From the NCBI GenBank assembly GCA_028023455.1, contig JAQFVV010006203.1:7096821-7160820 (forward strand): DNA of 64,000 nt, written 5' to 3'. This document shows, in pieces, positions 48,601 to 59,545 of the stretch. The translations under genes and the position numbers were made by a program. The notes under the pieces were generated by a model that worked only from the letters and a program-made list of their open reading frames with translations, was not told the DNA's origin and ran no database searches. The DNA comes from Epiperipatus broadwayi. Taxonomy: Eukaryota; Onychophora; Udeonychophora; Euonychophora; Peripatidae. Position 1 is the first letter of the stretch. Every line of letters starts with the position of its first letter.

Positions 48601-49105
48601 ATTATGGATTTTGCTTTCTTCATATATTAATTATATGGAGTGCTGAAAAGTTCTTTTGTATTGAGAGAGGGATCAGATCTAACTGATAACTGAGTAATTT
48701 TATTGAAACATAATAATAATGATTCATTAATACATCAGGAAATTATTAATTTTCAACAAACTACTTTAGGAGCTTTTATTCCCATGTTATAAACATTGAT
48801 GCCTGCATGTTTTAGTGCAGTAATAGAGTAGTGGACTCTGAAACTTATGTGGTTCCAGCTCTTTCACTTCCATTGCTCGAATTTCTTATGAATTCCTGAA
48901 CAACGAACCTTTTGATTATTTATTTTACAATCATTGGTCTAATATAGCACTCTTCTAGATGTAGCTGCTGCCACATAAACAAACAAACTGGTCAGATCAA
49001 TTATAAATTATTGTTTAAAGATTTGGTTCAATTCTAAATAAACATTAATATTTACAAACTATTATTTCTAAATACATGGTTAGTATTTATATTTTAAACT
49101 AGGTA
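45678..49105. other. CPD intron, AT-rich, no clear feature
   Basis: About 3.4 kb with no coding frame I can support. C-rich runs occur at about 46051-46066. No splice-supported exon or terminal repeat was found. Confidence 0.4.
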
Positions 49106-49525
49106 TAATTAGAGAGGATTTGAATCCAGACTTTCAAGCTACCTTAATCCCGAGACACGACCACATACACGTGAAAAAGATAAATGATATCCAATATATG
49201 TATTTTATGCTGAAACAGCACTTATCCATTGTTCCGGATTATCATCTCCCACACATATATATGCACCATCAGCAGATTTTCAATGATATAGATGGTTGGA
49301 GAGTGGAGAAAATTGAAGCCTGTCCTTTAATATTTGGAAATTTGCTATCTTAATGTAAACCAAGCACTGACTATATATATGTATGTGGGAGATGATGGTC
49401 CAGACTAACCGATGAGTGTTGGTCCAGCACAAAATAGCATGTATGTGATCATGTGTATCAGTTGTATAAGATGGAGTGGATAACTAAAGGGAACTTTAAT
49501 GTCTGGGATCACATTCTCTCTAATT
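49106..49525. mobile_element. Palindromic MITE, family A, copy 4
   Basis: Ends TAATTAGAGAGGATTTGAAT and (right, inverted) TAATTAGAGAGAATGTGATC define the termini. The family arm text (AAAGATAAATGATATCCAAT, GGATTATCATCTCCCACACA, GAGATGATGGTCCAGACTAA) is present in both arms with divergence. Confidence 0.8.
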
Positions 49526-50178
49526 AAATTATTAATTCTTAGATTTTTCAAGTATTGTGATATTATTTCATTACATTGATGAAGTCGTTGCTCAGAAAGT
49601 CATGTGATGTTCAAGCACTAAAATGTTCTTCTGAGAACAACATTCATTTTCGTTGATCAAATAGTTTTTTTTTTTAACAATTGAAAATCGATTCAAGAAC
49701 TTTGAGATCTTGTCTCCATCAATGCATTAAATTAATTGTACAAGGCATGATGAAATGATTATTACTTTTATTTTTTCAAAAGAATGTTTTTTTAAAATAA
49801 ATATAGACTGGAAAACGGGCATAGCTTTTCTAACTCAAAAAAAGATAAGAGAGAAAGACAAAAATATTAAAAAAACTAAGAGAAAAAAAAGAGAAAAGAT
49901 TAGAGTTAGAATGGCTTTGCTGATAATTAAAAGTATAATTGCATGTATCTAGTGTTACATTTAGAATAGAGAAATAACTATTTCACTGGCAGTAATAATG
50001 ATTAAACTCTTTATAAAACTAATTGAATTAATGTATTTTTTTTCCCACCTGAATCAAGATGTGCTTAATTTTATGATTTTTATCTTTGATTATTAATATT
50101 AGTTTCATATATATATATATTATGGGCATACCATCTCTAGATTATTCAATTAATCAGATATACCATTCACAAATGCCC
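49526..50178. other. CPD intron, AT-rich, no clear feature
   Basis: Includes a lysine-rich short frame (49755-49949) from an A-rich stretch. Not considered a gene. Confidence 0.4.
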
Positions 50179-50193
50179 AAATGGGTTGATCTA

Positions 50194-50305
50194 GTCAAGC
50201 ATTGTTAGCCGAGAGGTCAGTGCAGCTGCCTTGCAATCAAGTAGTTGCTTGCAGACAGTTGTTGTAGGTTCACCACCCGGCCAATGCTATGACATATGGG
50301 GAAAA
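50194..50305 (+). mobile_element. tRNA-derived SINE, copy 1, with 15-bp target duplication
   Basis: Perfect 15-bp duplication AAATGGGTTGATCTA at 50179-50193 and 50306-50320. The element starts GTCAAGCATTG, has a tRNA-like head with A-box TTAGCCGAGAGG (50204) and B-box GGTTCACCACC (50268), and ends TGACATATGGGG plus A run. These are RNA polymerase III promoter boxes. It would rely on a LINE for mobility. Confidence 0.88.
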
Positions 50306-50320
50306 AAATGGGTTGATCTA

Positions 50321-50720
50321 TTTAGATATATTATAAGGCAGCTATCATTCTTTAGAAAAATATTTCCCAATTCTTTCCACATAACTCACTTGTAAATTTG
50401 GGAAAAAACATTTTTTAAAAAAAATTGATTTATTTTCTAATTGTTAGTTAGTGAGAGACATAATAGTTTATTGTTTTTAAGTTTCTGTTATTTATTAATT
50501 AATGATGTGAAAAATTAACAAAACCTGTTGTAACAATGTGATTTTATTTTAGTATCACTTCATTCTAAGAACTCTGTATCTGACCAAACACATCTCAATT
50601 GTGATCAGAATATATCACCAAAAGGAACATTTTTGTTGCATACTTAGAACTCTGTTGGTAAAATATGTTTTATTGTATCAAATGTGCTTGTATTCATCTG
50701 AAAATATAATTATTCATTTT
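50321..50720. other. CPD intron, no clear feature
   Basis: AT-rich, no supported gene or repeat end. Confidence 0.4.
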
Positions 50721-50724
50721 TTAT

Positions 50725-50885
50725 TTCTATATCTTGTGGTACCCCTAGAAAGTGTTCATTGTATCACAGCGTACCACAGAACCTTGGTTGAGAATCCATG
50801 TTCTAGAAATCTTTAAATCGAATCATCCCAGCATAATACAGAACCTCAATTGGGAATCCATGTTCTAGAATATCTTTAAATCCAT
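50725..50885. repeat. Tandem duplication of about 60 bp with hAT-terminus-like text
   Basis: CAGAACCTTGGTTGAGAATC and CAGAACCTCAATTGGGAATC, each followed by CATGTTCTAGAA..TCTTTAAATC, are two copies of one unit (about 50776 and 50840). GGTTGAGAATCCATG resembles the inverted end of Charlie-type hAT elements, but no partner end was located. Confidence 0.6.
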
Positions 50886-51572
50886 ACTATATCTTCGCAG
50901 TATAATTAAAATTAAAATGATTCTTTTATCTATTTCAAAATAAAAGTTTGTTTTATTGACAATAAGTTATTATTTAAGTTTTATTCACTGATAATCTTAA
51001 TAGTAAATATATGTATAGACACATACATGTATGGCTATATGCTTTTATACTCCAATGTAAAAGTTATTGGTATATTAGAATTTTAGGAGAAAAAATTAAT
51101 ATATATTAGTTTATATGTTTTCTTTTATATACACAGTAACGTAGGGGGCCAATACCATCATTACAATTTTTGCACTATTCAATTTTTGTAAAAAAAATAT
51201 AGTACACTATAGATAAATAATATTTAATATTTTTTTATTAATATAATAATACTAACATTTAAATTTAGATATTGCTTTCTGTAATGAGATTTTTGGGTTA
51301 ATTTTGTTGTCACCAGACTTTTAAAGTTTGGAATTAAGAGAAAAATTTCAAATTTGAACAACTCCTATATTGTCTTTTTTTAAAAAATGAATTTCACTAA
51401 TGAAAATAATTTTCATAAATAACAAAATTATAAGATTTAGAATGCAGATCAAATTTTTTTAGTTTGCTTCAATGAATTTGAATTTTTATAAATTTTTTAA
51501 AAATTATTAATAAAATTCTTTTTTGATTATAGTATTACTTTAAAAGATTTAGTTTTACTTTTTTTTTTTTAA
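50886..51572. other. CPD intron, AT-rich, no clear feature
   Basis: No coding or structural signal supported. Confidence 0.4.
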
Positions 51573-52679
51573 TATCATTTTCAATTGTTATTGATCTACT
51601 GCAGGATGAAGGTCTTTCCAAGTTCTATCCATCTTCTCTCATCTCTCATCTTTCACTTTTATATCATCCCAGCATACTTCCTTATTACATCCATATACTC
51701 CACATACAGTCTCTTTCTATGTCCTTGAAATCTAGATTGAGATTTCAACTGTCTGTCTATTATCATCTCCTCTAACAGCATTCCACTACTTCAGTTTTTA
51801 ATTCCTTCAATGATGTCAGGAGCATCTGTTTGTTCTCTCACCCATGTATTTCATTTCTGATTTATTCTTGTTACTCTTAATGTGCATCTTTCCATACTTC
51901 ATTAAGTGGTCTGAAGTTTTTGTATTGCTCTTGTGTTAAGTGTCTACGTCTCAAATCCATAAGTAAGAATTGGTAAACATTTATTAAAAACCTTCCTTTT
52001 AGGCATATTTCCTTTTTAATATTAAATTATTTCTACCAAAACCATTCCATCTATAAGTTTAATTCTGTGATTAATTTCACCCATTATGTTTCCTACTGTA
52101 GTAATAATTGGACCAAGATATTTGTAGTTAACTTCTAACTCATCATTATCAATCTTTATTTTGTTCTTTTGAGAAAATCCATTGAACTCACTTTAATCTT
52201 TTTAACATTTATTTTTAATCCTACTTTTTTTAATTTTCATTTGCTAACTCTTGTACACATATCCTGAAGCTCTAAAGCATTATTTGCAAAAACAATTACA
52301 TCATCTGTGAAATGACTTAAATAATCTCCATTTACTTTTATTGTTTTAGCTTCCCATTTTAATCCACAAAATATTTTTTGCAAAGCTGCTATAAAAGGTT
52401 TTGGAGATATGGAGTCACTCTGTCATATACACTTTTCAATGTTAATCTTTTTAATATCATTATGTAATCTAATTGTTGTTGTTGCATTTTTATAAATATT
52501 TTTTAGAATATGAAAATATCCTGAGTCTATACCTTAATGTTCCAATGCTTTAATCACTGAAAAAATGTTTATAGAATCAAATGCCTTTTCATGATCTACA
52601 ATCCAAAGCATAATGGCAACTTATATTCATTGATCTGTTCTATAACTTCTCTCAATATTTGGATATGATCCATTGCACA
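51573..52679 (-). pseudogene. RTE-like LINE pol, 3' half, degraded
   Basis: The - strand repeats the order seen in the twin-primed copy without an inversion: MDHIQILREVIEQINE (about 52675-52628), box A region with FDSINIF, SHFTDDVIVFANNALELQ (about 52318-52265, FADD as FTDD), the KYLGPIITTVG region (about 52135-52090), TLNTRAIQKLQTT, MERCTLRVTRINQK (about 51900-51860), and CFILQ-like text lost near the end. Indels shift the frame repeatedly. The 5' end stops in the RT palm, so the copy was truncated on insertion. A poly-A-like tract and ATT-rich sequence lie at the 3' side (about 51555-51585). Confidence 0.82.
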
Positions 52680-54160
52680 AGATACTTTTCAAATTGCTAG
52701 AAAATATTAATTTTTGGTAATGAAAAATTTCCTAGAGAATTTCTAGTACAAACTTTCAAATTCTATATCCATAACTTTGGTTGCATTAGTAATAAATAAC
52801 CAATTTTTTTTTTAACCATTAAGTGCCATCAAGCAAGCTATATAATTCTCTGAAAAAGATGAGAGGGAATCATGCAAGATTTATCAAGATTGGTGCAATA
52901 TTTGTTGAGTTAGTAAGCATCAAACAAACTTTCAATTTTGTATATATAATAGATAAAAATATTAAAGGATTCTCTTATAATGTAGTCAGTAAGATATATA
53001 TTTATAACATTAAAAGCCTAAAGTTAAATTACTCAACAAAATGACTAAAATTATCAGATTCAATATTAAACAAGATTAGCCAAAGAAAAAAATAATTGTA
53101 CAACTTGCTCAGTAGTTTTCCTGCCAGAGCAGAGTTCTCAACTACAATAGAATAATAAAGAAAAAACATATCAATCTATGTATATATTTACTATTCTTTT
53201 CATAATTTCCAACTACATGGCACATACTCTTAATATTTAAAAAACTCCTAAACAAGTTAATTGATTGAGAATCATAAATTTTTAATAATTTTTTAAATTC
53301 TTTTTATTGATTTCTTTCATGATATATTTTTATGACGTTATTATTCTTTCATTTAAGTTTAAACTACTGTAATTTATGTTCAACTTTTCACGGAAACAAG
53401 GGATGCTATACATTATTCAAGGAATAGTATTCCTAGCAAAAATCTCCTTTAGTATTACTTAATAAATTATTCAAAATAATATCAAATCCTTAACAAGAAT
53501 TTTCTAATTACCAAACCAATTAATATTCTAGCTTAAAATTCTATAAGAAGAGAATTTAAAAGGCAAAGAAATAAAATAATTTTTCTTTATCCTTCACATT
53601 ATTACAGTTATTAACAGAATTAATTGCTAATAAATAAAATATCCTTAACAAATTTATCAGAGTAACCAACTCTAAAATAATCTTTATAAAATTGTTCTTT
53701 TTAAAACAAAACTACAGTATTAGAACTATTTAATCTCTGATTTCTATAGCAATAATTTCTCAAAGCAACTATCTTATGGGAAGCTGATTGATAACTATTA
53801 GGTTTAATTATAGATCTTAAATCTTTTCTTTTAATACAATGACTACATATTATACAATTATTTTTTAAATCTCTTAAATTCAATAAATCTAAAAATTTTA
53901 GTTTAACAAAATATAACCCCTTCTAAAATAAATTTTATAGAAGGATAATTTTTAAAACAGTTTGTCAATTTGGGTTATTAGAATGTTTCTTCTTCTTTTG
54001 AGGCTTTTGATAAGTTTTATAATTTTAAAATAAAATAATTGGGTATTTGGTAGTTTATATATTGAAAACATGTACCAGTCAACCTGTTAATAAATTAAGC
54101 AGTATTGAGCTTCTTAAATCACTAAACATCATCACCATTCTTCATGCTTACACAAGCTAT
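52680..54160. other. CPD intron, AT-rich, with possible degraded coding on the - strand
   Basis: A - strand frame at 53883-53701 (CIICSHCIKRKDLRSI and following) and downstream islands such as VGYSDKFVKDI near 53660 have a coding-like feel that could be a decayed retroelement, but I cannot assign a family. The + frame at 52823-53041 is likewise unassigned. Confidence 0.3.
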
Positions 54161-54166
54161 TTACTC

Positions 54167-54785
54167 AGAGGCTAAATTCTATACAATAGTGCCATTCAGG
54201 GGAAGAAAGAGTTAATCAGTGGATGCAGGAAGGTTTGTGCATAAAATCCCTATCTAGTGCCTACTCATCCAATATCCCCAAACTAGTTTCTAGAGAGTGG
54301 CACTACTGTATGGAGAGTTTAGCCTCTGTGTAAACAGTTTGTGTAAGCATAAAGAATGGCGATCGTGTGATGTTTAGTGGTTTAATACTAATCCTGCCCA
54401 AAAGGATTATGGTGACTGTGATTATTAAAGAACCAAAGACACTGTAAAAGTATGGATGCTGAACTGAGTTCAGATCTTTATGATTACACAAGCCAATGGG
54501 CTTGAATTGAAAACATTATTTTGTTTTCATTTTGGACTCAAAGCTTTATAGTTAGTTAATAAAATAAATGGTGGCTGCTGGAGGGTTGCATTAGATCCTA
54601 AGATCTAGATGCAGGACTCGCAGATCCAAGGCTTCTCACTGATGAAAGCCACAAGCTAGAAACTTGTCTGGGAATATTGGATGAGTAGGCACTAGATAGG
54701 GATTTTATGCACAAACCTTCCTGCATCCATTGATTGCTCTGGATTGCACTGAGTGGCGCTACTGTATGGACACTTTAGCCTATGG
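54167..54785. mobile_element. Foldback MITE, family B, full-length copy
   Basis: Left arm (54167-54294) and right arm (54656-54785) are inverted complements: AGGCTAAATTCTATACAATA at the left end, TACTGTATGGACACTTTAGCCT at the right, and inward TTTATGCACAAACCTTCCTG and its complement. A further end-like piece (GGCACTACTGTATGGAGAGT then TTAGCCTCTG, ending 54328) lies just inside the left arm, as if one element inserted in or recombined with another. No coding capacity. Confidence 0.82.
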
Positions 54786-54994
54786 GTATTGATGTTCTTG
54801 TGTTGATTAATAAGGAAGCTTTGTGTAAGAATAAAATTAAAAGTTATTAAAGATTTGTTCTTATTATTGGAAGATTCTATATATTTTGCTTATAATAGTA
54901 ATTTTTATAAGATTAACGAATGGTGGATAATAGATTATATTATTTCTCCTTCAATGTGTATAATTTATATTAAATTATTTAAAAATTTTTTATT

Positions 54995-55094
54995 GTCAAG
55001 CATTGGTGGCTTAGTGGTTAGCATATCTGCCTTCCAAGCAGCTGGCCCGGATTCGTGTCCCAGTCAACACATTTGACATATGAAAAAAAAAAAA
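54995..55094 (+). mobile_element. tRNA-derived SINE, copy 2
   Basis: Same head (GTCAAGCATTG) and tail (TGACATATG plus poly-A) as the SINE at 50194. A-box GTGGCTTAGTGGTTAG (55005) and B-box GGATTCGTGTCCC (55049). No unambiguous target duplication because both flanks are A/T-rich. Confidence 0.82.
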
Positions 55095-55426
55095 AGAAAA
55101 AATTATTAATTACAATTTATTTTGTAATTGAAAATGATAAATTGTAAGAATTGTATGATTGCAACTTTCCAAATCATTACTTTAGATTTTATTAGTTGTG
55201 AATATTTAATAAATGATAATATTTGTACTGTATATAATTAGTATATTAATGTAGTTAAAAACATAGATTATGTGCAAATGTTCTTATGTGAAAAACGTTT
55301 ACAACAATACTAATGATCATGAAAATAACTCAGTATTATTGTAATGCAATTAATTTCTTTTTTATTTTTAATTTTATTGGTTAATATAATTTTTGTTGAG
55401 CCCATATTTATTTTTATATATTCTAG

Positions 55427-55596
55427 ATACATAAAGGTGTTAAAGGTTTTGTAAGAGATGCATCAAGTGGATTGGGTATTTCTGAGGCTACTATCAGTGT
55501 TCAAGGTATTAAGAAAAATATTACAACATCTTCTTTTGGTGATTTTTGGCGACTTTTAGTTCCTGGAACATATACTATTTCGGCAATAGCAAAGAA
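55427..55596 (+). CDS. CPD: Carboxypeptidase D, internal exon (transthyretin-like domain of first repeat)
   Basis: A 170-bp exon between TTCTAG (acceptor, 55421-55426) and GAA|GTAAGT (consensus donor). It encodes [15 protein letters not shown], then [21 protein letters not shown] and [16 protein letters not shown]. This is the beta-sandwich transthyretin-like domain that follows each carboxypeptidase repeat. It joins the upstream exon in phase 0 (EE|IHKG) and ends with two bases of a codon completed by the T at 62641 (AAT, Asn). The GVKGFV, ATISV and [12 protein letters not shown] patterns agree best with the first repeat of animal CPD. The domain is probably needed for folding of the catalytic unit in the secretory pathway. 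Introns on either side are 22,080 and 7,044 bp. Confidence 0.88.
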
Positions 55597-55726
55597 GTAA
55601 GTATTAAATGATATAGATTTAAAGTATATTTTTGTCAAAATGTAAATTTCAGTGAAAATATTAGTACTGTGAGTAAAGAATTATCTTTCCCCACTTTAGA
55701 ATTTTACTTTATTGCAATCAGTAATT

Positions 55727-55759
<33 letters not shown>
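55597..55759. repeat. CPD intron with (CA)n(TA)n microsatellite
   Basis: CACACA at 55726-55743 runs into TATATA to about 55758. It directly precedes the TGTAACGGTC block. Confidence 0.85.
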
Positions 55760-57420
55760 TGTAACGGTCACTCAATCTACCCTTGATCACGGAGGGCGCC
55801 ACCAGATCACTGCTTATCTGGAAAATTTATTTACCGTGATCAAAAGTGGATGGTGATGATGGTTTGCACTGACTAAACTCAGGGAGACAGCAAGAGATCT
55901 TAACTATTGTTCAGACAATTGAGAAAATAGAAGCACTAAGACAAACATCAGCAAAATTAAGTTTAAACTAATTTAAAAATTTTATTAAATTCAATAAACA
56001 ATCTAAAGTAAATCTAGCAAACAAAAGACGAAAGTTTGACCTAGATTTTTTATAAACGTATTCATCAGAGAGTGTATATGAGTAGAGTACATATTACAAA
56101 TGAAATACCTTGGCAGCAAAATTCATTCTCTCACAATTTAAAAGGGAATTAATAGTATCTTCCTGCTGGTGATTTATAAAAGAACAATTCCAGTTTCCTA
56201 ATTCAGAAATATAAAAAACAATACCGTCTTATAGGAAATCAATAAAACAGCACCAGCAAGCATTTCTTGGCCTGGAATAATGCATCGAAACCAAATGTCA
56301 TTTTGCCGGTAGGACAGCTCATGATGTACCATGTTTAAGGCAATTCAAGGTTGATTTCACATACAAGACAAGAAAACTTGAAGTATGATTACGATCTTAC
56401 ATAATCCAGAAATGAAACCAAAATCTCCACCTTCATCAAAACTAGAATAACAAACATGATAAACTACCATTCAAAAGATTTGTGGTTTGCAAGAAATGCA
56501 AACTAAACATATTTAAAATTAATTATTGGACGATAAAATAGGAACAGGTGAGCAAACTGAAATTATGAAAAACTGCCAGTGCATTTAGCAGGCATAGTAA
56601 GCATATAAATTATAATACACTCTCCAATAAATAAAATTGAAAACAAATTTGGAATCTTAAAACTAAGATTCCAAGTCACACTTTAAATACAAAGAAAAGC
56701 AAATACATATAATAATAAGATTAAATAACTAGTAAAACTTTATACAACAGATTAAATTTTTTTAGATTGATCGGAGATTTACTAAAGTTTTATATGCCCT
56801 GGAAAGAATAAGAAATATTTTTACCTTACAGTAAAGCAGAGTCCACAGAGTTTTTCAATGAGTGCGCACAGTTATTTTTAGTTCAAATTTTCAGGTTTCT
56901 TCATTCCTTCATGGTGGCAAGTGTAGAGGCATATTTCGGGATCCTTTTTACTTCAGACTTTCATGGCATGATGGAAGAACAGCTTGGAATCAGGAGTCCA
57001 TTCTTAGGTAAGCTAGAAAGGTATGTTGTAGGTTTGAATATACATAGCAGAATTATCAGAAGCTAAATCAATCACTTTCCTGCAGCATTATCTTTTTCAA
57101 GCCAAGAATAATTGTCCGAAATTTTTGGGGTTATTTATATCCTCTCTCTATCTCCCACATAAACTTTCTTGTTTTTCAATTATAAGCCTTAGCCCAGGGC
57201 AAATCTCTATCTCCCGCTCAACCTTAATTAAGAATTCTAACCAGGGATTATCTTACAGAAAAAAAAAACAACATCACAAAATTAAATCTTCACTAAAATT
57301 AAACTAAAAATAGATTATAATTAATATAAAAGAAACGGAATGCAATTAACTTTCCAAAATTAAAAGCTTTCTAAAAAAAAAAAAAAAAAAACAAAGATTA
57401 AAACTTTTAACCTGGAATGT
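55760..57420. repeat. Unclassified LTR-like interspersed block
   Basis: Starts TGTAACGGTCACTC next to a TA microsatellite, like the blocks at 3125 and 40265, with a GGGCGCCACCAGATCACTGC stretch at 55793. The block is a little less AT-rich than its flanks and lacks any pol-like frame. No matching inverted end was found, so type and right limit are uncertain. Confidence 0.35.
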
Positions 57421-57436
57421 TTTTACAATTTGATTT

Positions 57437-58283
57437 TTATATAGAGTATATGAGCACAGACTTTCACATGACTCACCACTCTCCACTCTATCTAATAACA
57501 CCGATACATTCAAGCACATATATGCTGAAAAGATAAATAATCACCAATATACATATTTCACGCTAAACCAGCAATTATCAGTTGGTCCAGATTATCATCT
57601 CCCACAATACTATAAGTGCTCAGATATATATTAAGATAGGCAATCTTCATACTTTAATAGACAGGCTCCAATCTACTACACACTCCAACTCTTCAACTGT
57701 CCATCTAATTGAAAATCTGATGATGGAATGCTTGAAGGCCACCCTGAGGCCGAGATTCTTGTCACACCCATGTTGACCTAAGGTCAATCTGAACCCCACA
57801 TGTACAGGACATGTAGAGATGTCTGCCCATCCTTGCATATGTATTAAATGGATTATGTCCTGTACATGTGGGGTTCAGATTGACCTTAGGTCAACATGGG
57901 TGTGACAAGAATCTCGGCCTCAGGGTGGCCTTCGAGCATTCCATCATCAGATTTTCAATTAGATGGACGGTTGAAGAATTGGAGTGTGTAGTAGATTGGA
58001 GCATGTCCATTAAAGTATGAAGATTGCCTATCTTAATATATATCTGAGCACTTATAGTATATATGTGTGGGAGATGATAATCTGGACCAACTGATGATTG
58101 CTGGTTTAGCATGAAATACGAATATTGGTGATTATTTATCTTTTCAGCATATTTGTGCTTGAGTGTATCGGTGTTATTAGATGGAGTGGAGAGTGGTGGG
58201 TCGTGTGAAAGTCTGTGCTCATATACCCTATATATTACATATATAGACACAGGTGTATAATAAGCCTGTGTTTCAATTATTAA
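57437..58283. mobile_element. Large palindromic MITE, family A, longest copy
   Basis: Arms 57437-57810 and 57857-58232 are inverted complements of about 375 bp, roughly 94 percent identical by eye in the outer 150 bp and near-perfect in the inner 120 bp (for example GTTGACCTAAGGTCAATCTG and its complement), with a 46-bp loop. About 50 bp beyond the right arm are shared with the 4.7 kb copy. The short frames inside are mirror images of one another and are not genes. Confidence 0.93.
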
Positions 58284-59128
58284 TTTGATTTTTTTAAAAA
58301 AAAAGTGTTAGAAGAAACTAAGAAATAAAATTTATTGAAGATGAAATTTAAAATTACAGAATTTTACAATATAGCTGTGTATGTGCGCTATATGCTATAA
58401 ACTTTTAAATAACTTTATAAAAATAACACTTCATATTAATTTTGCTAAGGGCCTTTGAGTTGGATACAGCATCCAGTTCAATATATAAATATATATTATT
58501 GGGATTAACACACACTTTTATTATTTCTGTAAACAAGTATGTATGCTGAACCTTTACAGTATTTTATATTTTGCAACCATAAATATAAAAGCAATAATGA
58601 AGTTAAACCTGTAATAATATCTACTGTTGAATTATACAAATAATGATTTTAGCAGCACTGAGTTCTTACATAATGGATTGTGCCTATTGCATATGGCCAC
58701 ATATTATCAAATGAAACAAATGCGCATTTATTCGAAAGTTATTAAAGTATGTACTATTAATAAATTTAAAAAAAAAATTAAAGAATGAAATCATTATTAG
58801 TATTAGCATGAATATACTCCAGTATTTGGTAGAATTTTATTCTACAAAAACTTAAATTGATTCATTCAAAACTTGTAATAATATTTTTAAATCTTTAAAA
58901 TTAAAAAAATAATGTTTGGAAAAAAAAAAAAAGATTTTTAATTTAAACTATACCCTTATGTTTTTTTTTTTTTAAATTTAAAAACGGTTTGAAATTGGTC
59001 AATAAATTATTTTTGAAATGTAATTAAGAATTTATATATAAAAAAAAACATTTTATATTAATACTAAGCTTGTTTTTTTTAAACAAAAAGATAAACAAGT
59101 GCTTAGTACAATTGCAATTATTGGATTA
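58284..59128. other. CPD intron, AT-rich, no clear feature
   Basis: Homopolymer A and T runs only. No supported gene or repeat end. Confidence 0.4.
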
Positions 59129-59136
59129 CTATAGGT

Positions 59137-59537
59137 TAGGGGTCCCCAACCCTATGCCTGTGGGCACCACGGCGCCCGCAGATCATTTTAGTGTGCCCGC
59201 CCGCTGCTATCCAAACATGATAAAAAAATATTTATTTGATACAAATAAATTTAATTTTTAAAATTTCTTATAAATTATTGTATTATATTGTAATCAAATT
59301 GTAAGGCATACTACACTTTTACAGCATAAAAATATAAACGTTAATTATGTGTTAAAATTTTATTTTTGAAATAAATATTTTTTTGTACATTATGTGTATT
59401 ATTAATAATATCCAACTATAAATTTACATTGAAAAAATAAATTGTGCCCGCTACCTGGTTGAAAAAATAAATGGTGCCCACCACTTGGCCAGTATTATAA
59501 AATGTGCTCTTAAGTGGAAAAAGGTTGGGGACCCCTG
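59137..59537. mobile_element. Non-autonomous hAT element, 401 bp, with 8-bp duplication
   Basis: Duplication CTATAGGT at 59129-59136 and 59538-59545. Ends TAGGGGTCCCCAACCCTATG and, inverted, CAGGGGTCCCCAACCTTTTT are typical of Charlie-type hAT ends. The interior is AT-rich with two ATGGTGCCC/TTGTGCCCG-like pieces and no transposase. Confidence 0.92.
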
Positions 59538-59545
59538 CTATAGGT

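Noticed and set aside
57582-58250. Short frames on both strands with shared protein text
   Set aside because: They mirror one another because they are the two arms of a palindromic MITE, not genes.
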